A DNA stretch of 5,337 bases. Origin: JBCDCU01 sp039180865. GTDB lineage: Bacteria > Pseudomonadota > Alphaproteobacteria > Rhizobiales > JACESI01. The position numbers and the translations under genes are program-made. The DNA is taken from NCBI GenBank assembly GCA_039180865.1, contig JBCDCZ010000307.1, forward strand, positions 1 to 5,337, given 5' to 3'. Shown here piece after piece: positions 1 through 4,664 of the stretch (positions within the stretch are counted from its first letter, which is position 1; every line of letters begins with the position of its first letter). The notes beneath the pieces are model-generated. The model had not been told where the DNA came from, did not search any database, and was given only the letters and a program-made list of their open reading frames with translations.

Positions 1-126
1 GACGTTATTCTCCGGGTCGATAACTTACTGGATGAAGAGTATGCGTCTTCGGGTTTCCTGGAGCGGACCGGATCCTTCCCGGGTGATCCAAGATCAATCT
101 TCATCGAGGTCTCTAAGACTTGGTAA
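1..126 (+). CDS. TonB-dependent outer-membrane receptor, C-terminal end (partial, 5' truncated by window)
   Basis: The first frame is open from base 1 to a TAA at 124-126 and gives 41 residues. The segment VDNLLDEEYASSGF fits the conserved 'N-L-(F/L)-D-(K/E)-x-Y' pattern near the end of TonB-dependent receptors, where the last strands of the 22-strand barrel lie. The chain ends in Trp, and a terminal aromatic residue is typical of outer-membrane barrels because the Bam complex recognises it. The spacing PGDPR then IFIEVSKTW fits a penultimate loop followed by the last beta strand. The substrate cannot be told from this piece. It lies 57 bases upstream of the VOC gene on the same strand, so the two could share a transcript. 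It is distinct from the second receptor in this window, which ends GQNFKLTVTRQF. I am confident of the family, not of the ligand. Confidence 0.8.
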   Translation, partial: DVILRVDNLLDEEYASSGFLERTGSFPGDPRSIFIEVSKTW

Positions 127-183
127 GATCTGCCTAGACTTGAACGGATTTGCCGCGCATCCCCAAATGAGGGAACCAGGCCA

Positions 184-897
184 ATGACAAATATTATTCG
201 ACGCAGCCATGGCTTACAGCTCGATCATGTCGGTCTGGGCGTGCCCAATACCGAAGCTGGTGTAAAGTGGGTCGAGGAGAAGACCGGTGCGAAGGTAGAC
301 TTGCATGATCCGGAACCGGGTCAGTTTTACTGGAGTGGCAGCCTCGCGATCGGCGAACACTCATTCCTGGAAATCATCGGACCGAACCCGGACTATGAGA
401 AGTTTCAACCCTTCGCAGCCCTAATGAAAACCTTGTCGGATCCACAGTTGCTTTTCTGGTACGTCGCGGTCAAAGACTTCGCGGCCTTCCAGGCGCTGGC
501 GCGAAAAGCGAAGGCGAAGCTTGAGCGGGTGGAGGCGGTCAATGTCGAAGGCGGCGATGCGGCCCAGGCCAGCTATTGGCGCGGCTTGATTGGCCCGGGC
601 TTCTTGTCCGAGCGCCCTAATGTCATTCAATGGCTCAAGCGACCTAATCGGGGGTCTGAAGAGACGCCTGTCTGCAAGCTGACGGATTTTCGCCTTTCGA
701 ATCCTCAAGCGGACAAGATCAATAATGTGTTTGAGAAACTGGGGATCGATGTGCCGGTCGCAAAAGGGGCGTCGTCAATAGGTGTCACGATCGATACTCC
801 GAATGGCCCTTGGTCAATAGAGAATAGGGGTGTGCGTTGGACCATGCCCGGCATGCTCGTGAACGTCGCGGGTCTGTGGTGGCGGACGCGACGCTAG
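184..897 (+). CDS. Glyoxalase-like / VOC-superfamily protein
   Basis: This 237-residue soluble protein has no signal peptide or membrane segment. Residues 13-38 (LDHVGLGVPNTEAGVKWVEE and on to GAKV) are the first beta-alpha unit of a vicinal-oxygen-chelate fold, with His15 at the usual metal-ligand place. GEHSFLEIIGPNP (57-69) supplies Glu63 at the second usual ligand place. A weaker second repeat is visible at about 166-219, from KLTDFRLSNP to TPNGPWSIENRG. The overall plan resembles the 'glyoxalase-like' domain group (Glyoxalase_3 type), a family with mostly unknown substrates; lactoylglutathione lyase activity should not be assumed. The ATG is supported by GAGGGA at 169-174, nine bases upstream. 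It sits between two TonB-dependent receptors. A shared transcript with the upstream receptor is possible, while the 179-base gap downstream suggests that the next gene has its own promoter. Confidence 0.8.
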   Translation: MTNIIRRSHGLQLDHVGLGVPNTEAGVKWVEEKTGAKVDLHDPEPGQFYWSGSLAIGEHSFLEIIGPNPDYEKFQPFAALMKTLSDPQLLFWYVAVKDFAAFQALARKAKAKLERVEAVNVEGGDAAQASYWRGLIGPGFLSERPNVIQWLKRPNRGSEETPVCKLTDFRLSNPQADKINNVFEKLGIDVPVAKGASSIGVTIDTPNGPWSIENRGVRWTMPGMLVNVAGLWWRTRR

Positions 898-968
898 CGT
901 GCAAACGGATGATGGATCGAGACGTTGCGCCCGCGGCAAAACTGCAACAGGTGCCAAAATGAGTCTTT

Positions 969-991
969 TTGCAAACGAATTGCAATTGCAA
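969..991. promoter_or_regulatory. Cluster of three TTGCAA hexamers with a 14-bp perfect palindrome (possible second operator)
   Basis: TTGCAA, itself a palindrome, occurs at 969-974, 980-985 and 986-991. The last two form ATTGCAATTGCAAT (979-992), which equals its own reverse complement over 14 bases. The outer two hexamers frame a 23-bp imperfect dyad centred on 980, about the span of an extended Fur-type site whose outer arms are TTGCAA. The centre lies about 61 bp (close to six helical turns) upstream of the clearer Fur-like palindrome, on the path to the receptor gene. The sequence is seen directly; the role as an operator is inference. It could also hold promoter -35 elements, since TTGCAA resembles TTGACA, but I found no convincing -10 at the right distance. 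Confidence 0.4.
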
Positions 992-1031
992 TAAGGAATT
1001 TTTCCAGCTAAAGCAGCCCTCATCTCTATTT

Positions 1032-1050
1032 GCGAATGAATATCATTCGC
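1032..1050. promoter_or_regulatory. Fur-box-like operator, perfect 19-bp dyad
   Basis: GCGAATGA-ATA-TCATTCGC has two perfect 8-base arms around a 3-base centre. It agrees with the classical Fur box GATAATGATAATCATTATC at 13 of 19 positions, including the core AATGA/TCATT arms. The Fur protein, with iron bound, normally represses iron-uptake genes from such sites. The site ends 26 bases before the receptor ATG and overlaps TATCAT (1041-1046), a possible -10 element, so binding would block transcription. The position in front of a TonB-dependent receptor is what a Fur site predicts. The palindrome is seen; Fur as the binding protein is inferred from the match and the context. Confidence 0.75.
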
Positions 1051-1064
1051 TAGTTTCTGGGTTA

Positions 1065-1070
1065 GAGGGA
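1065..1070 (+). promoter_or_regulatory. Ribosome binding site that fixes the receptor start at 1077
   Basis: GAGGGA lies six bases before ATG 1077, and the same hexamer precedes the VOC gene. The reading frame is open further upstream to a TTG at 969. That start would add 36 residues in front of an already complete signal peptide, and would put the Fur-like dyad and the TTGCAA cluster inside the coding region. The ATG at 1077 is therefore the better start. Confidence 0.8.
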
Positions 1071-1076
1071 TCCAAA

Positions 1077-3146
1077 ATGAAGTTTAATGCGAACAAGAAC
1101 CGACTGCTTATTGCCACTGCGATTGGCTTTGCTGTCATGATGCCGAGCATGGCTGTTGCTCAAGAAGAGACCGACACCGCCAGCGAAACGCAAGCCAGTG
1201 AAGATGGCGAATTTCTCGGCGAGCTGACACTCGGCCAGAGTAAGCGGGAAGTGCAAACCGGCACTGCAACGCCGCTGACCACGATCAAGCAAGAAGAGAT
1301 CGATGATCGTCAGGCCAACACGATTGCTGAGCTGATTGACTCGGTGCCTGGTGTGACGCTGGTCAACGGACAAACGCCGCAAGGCTCGGGGATCAATATT
1401 CGCGGATTCGGCGCGAACAGCATTTACGGGACCGATCAGAAGGTGGCCGTCCTGGTCGATGGGGCCACAACTGGCGCCGAGGAAATCTATCGGGTCAGCA
1501 ATCAACTCTTCACCGACCCGTATCTTTATAAGAGTGTCGATGTGATCCGCGGAACGGTTGGAAGCTTCGAATACGGATCCGGCATCGTCGGCGGCGTGGT
1601 CCTGCTCGAAACGAAAGATGCGTCGGACTTTACAGGTGGCGAACCTGGATTTGGCGGGGCGCTGACCCTTGGTGGTCAAACCAATGGTGACGGCTTCAAC
1701 GGCTCTGGTATCTTGGCCTGGCAGCCCAGCGAGAAAGCGGAGCTCCTTTTCAACTACACCTATCGTGATCAAGACAATCAAGAAGATGGGAGCGGAAACG
1801 AGATTGGGAACTCGGCGTTTGAATTGCCGTCGTTCCTCGTCAAAGGGCGTTATGCATTTGACGATACGCACTCGATTATGGCGAGCTACACTCAGTCGGA
1901 TACGGCTGATCGCGACGTGCCATATGATACATTCGTTACAGGGACGGACTTTTTCGGAAATGTCGACCGGGATGTGACCACACAGACCGGGTCGCTCTTT
2001 TACTATTTTCAGCCCGCCGGCAATGACCTGATCGATGTGGAAGCCGCATTGACCTATTCCAATCAAGAGATTGATCAAACGTACATCCCGGGCACGAATG
2101 GCTTCGGGAGCCCAGTTGGTTTTGGCGTCACCAATGCCGATCTACAGTATGAGCGTACCAAGCTGACCGTGAAAAACACGTCCTTCGTGCAAACAGGGTT
2201 GATCGAGCACGAAATTCGAACGGGTGTCGAATTTATCAAAAATGACCGGCTTGAAGCCAGCGCTGCCCCAGGCGGCACCGACAATCGCCAGGCGATCTTC
2301 ATCATCGACAATATCGACTTCGGCAATGGGCTGACATTCACGCCAGCGCTTCGCTACGAGAACCAAACGCTGGAAACAGATTTCTTTGATCTTGATGCTG
2401 AGGCGCGAGTTGAGGGCGAGTTCGATGATAGCGCGCTCATGGGCGGCGCGTCACTGCGATATCAATTCGCGAACGGGTTCGCTGTTTTTGGGAGCTACGC
2501 TTACACCGAAAGCCTTCCAATTCTGGACGATACGCCGACCACGGGAACCAGTAATCGGTCCAATATTTTTACGGCCGAAGAGGCATCAACTTACGAGGCC
2601 GGGTTTAGCTATGACACAGTGGGCGTGTTCAACGAAAGCGATACGCTGTCTTTCAAGTTGAACTATTATGACACCACGCTTGAAGATATCACCTTCATTG
2701 GCGGGCTTGATGAGATCTCATTGCAAGGCATCGAAATTGAGGGCTCCTTCGCAAATGATGGCGGCTTCTATGTCGACTTGAACGGGAATTTCTCCGACGG
2801 TGACGAGACCGATGCTGCTGGCGTTTCTGTAACCTATCGAAGCCTGACCGCGGACAGCGTTCGCGTCACAGCGGGTAAGCGGTTTGGGCGCTTTCTTGAC
2901 CTTAGCTTGGAAGCTCTAGCCGTGGCTGATGCCGACGTCTCGTTCCGGTCCGGAAATCCCGAGCAGGGCGATTCATACAATATCTTCAATGCTCGCGCGA
3001 CGGTGAGCCCACAATCCGGCTTTTTGAAGGATACGTCGTTCCGTTTCGGGATCGAGAATTTATCCGACGAAGATTATACGCCGAACCTGTCCACGCGAAA
3101 AGCGACGGGTCAGAATTTCAAGCTAACGGTGACGCGCCAATTCTAG
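1077..3146 (+). CDS. TonB-dependent outer-membrane receptor, heme/hemoglobin-receptor-like
   Basis: The protein is 689 residues long, a normal length for this family. Residues 1-28 form a signal peptide: basic NANKNR, a hydrophobic stretch, then cleavage after AVA before QEE. A possible TonB box is ELTLGQS (49-55). The plug spans about 61-185: VPGVTLVNG (90-98), INIRGFG (106-112), VAVLVDG (123-129), and FTDPYLYKSVDVIRG (145-159) followed by YGSG and GGVVLLETKDASDF (172-185). The plug pattern and the ending DYTPNL (666-671) plus GQNFKLTVTRQF (678-689) resemble heme/hemoglobin receptors (HmuR/HutA type). The barrel ends in Phe. Oddities: the FRAP-box region reads YTESLPILDD (476-485), and the mature protein has only two His (265 and 378) and no Cys, so heme binding is doubtful. 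A Fur-like dyad precedes it and exbB-exbD-exbD-tonB follow, so it is probably the outer-membrane gate of this system. The substrate is unproven. Confidence 0.9.
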   Translation: MKFNANKNRLLIATAIGFAVMMPSMAVAQEETDTASETQASEDGEFLGELTLGQSKREVQTGTATPLTTIKQEEIDDRQANTIAELIDSVPGVTLVNGQTPQGSGINIRGFGANSIYGTDQKVAVLVDGATTGAEEIYRVSNQLFTDPYLYKSVDVIRGTVGSFEYGSGIVGGVVLLETKDASDFTGGEPGFGGALTLGGQTNGDGFNGSGILAWQPSEKAELLFNYTYRDQDNQEDGSGNEIGNSAFELPSFLVKGRYAFDDTHSIMASYTQSDTADRDVPYDTFVTGTDFFGNVDRDVTTQTGSLFYYFQPAGNDLIDVEAALTYSNQEIDQTYIPGTNGFGSPVGFGVTNADLQYERTKLTVKNTSFVQTGLIEHEIRTGVEFIKNDRLEASAAPGGTDNRQAIFIIDNIDFGNGLTFTPALRYENQTLETDFFDLDAEARVEGEFDDSALMGGASLRYQFANGFAVFGSYAYTESLPILDDTPTTGTSNRSNIFTAEEASTYEAGFSYDTVGVFNESDTLSFKLNYYDTTLEDITFIGGLDEISLQGIEIEGSFANDGGFYVDLNGNFSDGDETDAAGVSVTYRSLTADSVRVTAGKRFGRFLDLSLEALAVADADVSFRSGNPEQGDSYNIFNARATVSPQSGFLKDTSFRFGIENLSDEDYTPNLSTRKATGQNFKLTVTRQF

Positions 3147-3152
3147 GCATCT

Positions 3153-3181
3153 CCTCCCAGGAACCGTTTTCTTGGCGGAGG
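3153..3181 (+). other. Hairpin just after the receptor stop (possible attenuator or mRNA-stability element)
   Basis: CCAGGAA (3157-3163) can pair with TTCTTGG (3169-3175, one G-U pair) around a five-base loop. CCTC (3153-3156) can pair with GAGG (3178-3181) across a two-base bulge. The stem begins seven bases after the receptor stop codon. No T-run follows, so it is not a classical intrinsic terminator. It could lower read-through, or protect the 3' end of the receptor message so that the receptor is made in larger amounts than the motor. The pairing was worked out by hand and no folding energy was computed. Confidence 0.35.
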
Positions 3182-3216
3182 TTGATCATCCCTTGCGGAT
3201 TTTCAGCCTTCGCACT

Positions 3217-3240
3217 TCTCGTTCGAGATGATCGAGATCA
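3217..3240. other. Two small adjacent inverted repeats in the receptor-exbB gap
   Basis: TCTCG-TT-CGAGA (3217-3228) is followed at once by TGATC-GA-GATCA (3229-3240). They end 17 bases before the exbB ATG and just ahead of its ribosome binding site. Each arm is only five bases, so chance is a real possibility. If real, they could be a protein site or a small leader structure affecting exbB expression. No match to the upstream Fur-like palindrome is seen. Confidence 0.2.
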
Positions 3241-3247
3241 GACCTTC

Positions 3248-3252
3248 AGGAG
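3248..3252 (+). promoter_or_regulatory. Ribosome binding site that fixes the exbB start at 3258
   Basis: AGGAG lies five bases before ATG 3258. An in-frame ATG at 3228 would add ten residues but has no purine-rich site in front of it, and it falls inside the small inverted repeats. The start at 3258 also gives a normal ExbB N-terminus. Confidence 0.8.
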
Positions 3253-3257
3253 TTCAC

Positions 3258-3911
3258 ATGGACAGTCTCTTTTCTCCGTTTCGAGCCCTCTATGATCTGG
3301 GTGGGCCAGTGCTTCTGCTTTTGCTGGCAGTATCCATTTTCACGCTGACCATGATCATTCTCAAGGCGTGGCAGTTCCGGTCGGCGCGCGTCAGTAAGGA
3401 ACAGCAAATTCGCCAGGCGATCGCGAGCTGGGATCGCGGTGAGCATGATCGAGCCTTATCCGAAATTCAGAGTTCCAGACACTTTCTGGCGCCGGTCATC
3501 GCGCTCGGCATGCAAGAACGTAGCGGCGACGGCTTGACGAAACGCCTCGAGTCCGAGGCCGAACAAAAACTACAACCTATGGAGGGTGGCTTTCGCATTC
3601 TAGACATGGTGGCCCAGCTTGCCCCTTTGCTGGGTCTGCTCGGCACTGTGATCGGAATGATTGAGGCTTTCCAGGCTTTGCAGAATGCAGGATCCCAAGT
3701 TGATCCAGCTGCCCTGGCAGGCGGTATCTGGGTGGCTTTGCTGACAACAGCTGCGGGGCTCACCGTGGCGATGCCAACTTCGGTCGCGTTATCCTGGTTC
3801 GAGGCGCAAATGGATGAAGCACGATCGCTTGCAGATTATGCGTTTTCCGTGATCAGCCGCCCGATCAGCCAGCCCAACGAAATGGAGGGCATGTCGCGGC
3901 ATGTCGCTTAA
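3258..3911 (+). CDS. exbB: ExbB-type proton-channel subunit (MotA/TolQ/ExbB family)
   Basis: This 217-residue inner-membrane protein forms the pentameric stator of the TonB motor. Three membrane segments are visible: about 17-37, 118-141 and 155-181, with a cytoplasmic domain between the first two, as in ExbB/TolQ. TM2 carries APLLGLLGTVIGMIEAF (122-138); Thr130 corresponds to Thr148 of E. coli ExbB on the proton path. TM3 carries GGIWVALLTTAAGLTVAMP (155-173); Thr164 corresponds to Thr181. The Glu that E. coli ExbB has in this helix (Glu176 in GIAEALLATAIG) aligns with Val159 here, a notable difference. With 217 residues it is shorter than the E. coli protein, lacking part of the N- and C-terminal extensions. 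It follows the receptor by 111 bases and overlaps the next gene by 11. The exbB assignment, rather than tolQ, rests on the tonB and receptor neighbours. Confidence 0.92.
   Translation: MDSLFSPFRALYDLGGPVLLLLLAVSIFTLTMIILKAWQFRSARVSKEQQIRQAIASWDRGEHDRALSEIQSSRHFLAPVIALGMQERSGDGLTKRLESEAEQKLQPMEGGFRILDMVAQLAPLLGLLGTVIGMIEAFQALQNAGSQVDPAALAGGIWVALLTTAAGLTVAMPTSVALSWFEAQMDEARSLADYAFSVISRPISQPNEMEGMSRHVA
3884..3889 (+). promoter_or_regulatory. Shine-Dalgarno inside the exbB end, serving the first exbD
   Basis: GGAGGG lies 11 bases before the exbD ATG at 3901, slightly farther than ideal. An ATG at 3891 is closer but is in the exbB frame and stops after six codons (MSRHVA). The heptamer ATGTCGC occurs at both 3891 and 3901, ten bases apart in different frames. 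Ribosomes finishing exbB would reach TAA 3909-3911 just past the exbD start, which favours translational coupling. Confidence 0.5.
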
Positions 3912-4287
3912 GCGAGTTCGCAATAGACGCAGAGCCTCGATCACGTCGCTGATCGATGTGATTTTTCTGCTGCTGCTCTTCTTTATGCTCGCATCAACCT
4001 TCTCCAAATTCTCGGAGATCGACATCGCTGTGGCAAATGCCTCTGGCATTGGTCAGTCATCAACGGATGTCGCTTCGTTGCATATCCAGTCTGACCACGT
4101 TTTTTGCAACGAGACGGAGACCCCTGATGTCGAGCTGGTGTCGCGCCTTGGCGAATTGAGAGCTGCGGGCACGCGCGGTGTCAGGATCAGTCTTGCGGGT
4201 GAAGTCTCAACGCAACGGCTCGTCGATGTGCTGTCGCTTGTGAAACAAGTGCCGGGTTTAACGATCCAGATCGAGGATCCGTCATGA
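3901..4287 (+). CDS. exbD: ExbD-type energy-transducing subunit, canonical (has the membrane Asp)
   Basis: The protein is 128 residues and bitopic: a short basic cytoplasmic tail (KRVRNRRR), one membrane helix (about 16-32), then a periplasmic domain. The helix begins SLIDVIFLLLLFFML, so Asp19 takes the place of the essential proton-carrying Asp25 of E. coli ExbD. The periplasmic part (about 42-128) has the expected ExbD/TolR content, ending in a beta-alpha-beta segment (VRISLAGEVSTQRLVDVLSL, 93-112, then LTIQIEDPS). It overlaps exbB by 11 bases, and its TGA (4285-4287) overlaps the ATG of the next gene. ExbD normally sits as a dimer inside the ExbB pentamer; here its partner may be the second ExbD-like protein. 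Family certainty is high. TolR is the only serious alternative, and the context argues against it. Confidence 0.9.
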   Translation: MSLKRVRNRRRASITSLIDVIFLLLLFFMLASTFSKFSEIDIAVANASGIGQSSTDVASLHIQSDHVFCNETETPDVELVSRLGELRAAGTRGVRISLAGEVSTQRLVDVLSLVKQVPGLTIQIEDPS

Positions 4288-4664
4288 AACGCCAATTCAA
4301 AGCCTCGAAGCGCGAACCGATCATTTCCTTGATTAATATCGTATTCTTGATCCTGATCTTCTTCATGGTTGCAGGATCGCTCTCGGCCAATCGTCCGTCC
4401 GGGATCGAATTCGTTCAAGCGGAAGGCCTGGAGTGTTGCACGGCGGAAGAGGCGCTCGATATTCTCGCGGATGGCACTTTGGTGCGACAAGGTGAGAGGT
4501 TGGCGTCGCTCGAACAATTCATTGCCGAAACAGAATCCCTCGAGACGACCATTCGCTTGCGCCCTGATCGGGAATTCCCGGCGCGCGACTTGTTGCAAAG
4601 CGTGAGCACCCTGCAAGACGCGGGTGCCACGCATATCGTCGTGCTGACGGAGCAAGCAACATGA
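4284..4664 (+). CDS. Second ExbD-like protein with Asn in place of the proton-carrying Asp
   Basis: The protein is 126 residues with the ExbD layout: a basic N-terminus (KRQFKASKRE), one membrane helix (about 14-32) and a periplasmic domain ending TIRLRPDREFPARDLLQSVS and THIVVLTEQAT. The helix reads SLINIVFLILIFFMV and aligns without gaps to SLIDVIFLLLLFFML of the first ExbD. Asn18 (codon AAT, 4335-4337) therefore stands where Asp carries protons; in E. coli ExbD the Asp-to-Asn change abolishes activity. The reading frame is intact and tightly coupled on both sides (ATGA overlaps at 4284 and 4661, with GAGGA at 4273-4277), so it is not a decaying copy. A vicinal Cys pair (51-52) in the periplasmic domain is also unusual. 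It is likely a non-protonating partner forming an ExbD/ExbD-like pair inside ExbB. Role inferred, family clear. Confidence 0.87.
   Translation: MKRQFKASKREPIISLINIVFLILIFFMVAGSLSANRPSGIEFVQAEGLECCTAEEALDILADGTLVRQGERLASLEQFIAETESLETTIRLRPDREFPARDLLQSVSTLQDAGATHIVVLTEQAT

Noticed and set aside
116..142. Direct repeat AGACTTG at 116-122 and 136-142
   Set aside because: It is only seven bases, has no symmetry, lies partly inside coding sequence, and is likely chance.
891..900. Perfect 10-bp palindrome ACGCTAGCGT over the VOC stop codon
   Set aside because: It has no loop and no T-run, so it cannot be a terminator, and a 10-bp palindrome is plausible by chance.
969..1076. N-terminal extension of the receptor from a TTG start
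   Set aside because: It would place 36 residues before a normal signal peptide and run through the two operator-like dyads. ATG 1077 has a good GAGGGA site.
1062..2078. 338-residue open frame on the minus strand inside the receptor gene
   Set aside because: It lies antisense to a gene with clear signal peptide and plug motifs. Its translation shows no recognisable domain, and no suitable ribosome site was seen. It is best explained as a shadow of the coding strand's codon bias.
3228..3257. Longer ExbB from ATG 3228
   Set aside because: There is no ribosome binding site ahead of it, whereas ATG 3258 has AGGAG at the proper distance.
4284..4664. Second exbD as a decaying duplicate
   Set aside because: The frame is intact, both junctions keep ATGA coupling, and the membrane and periplasmic parts are complete. 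Only the Asp is changed, which argues for a retained, specialised protein.
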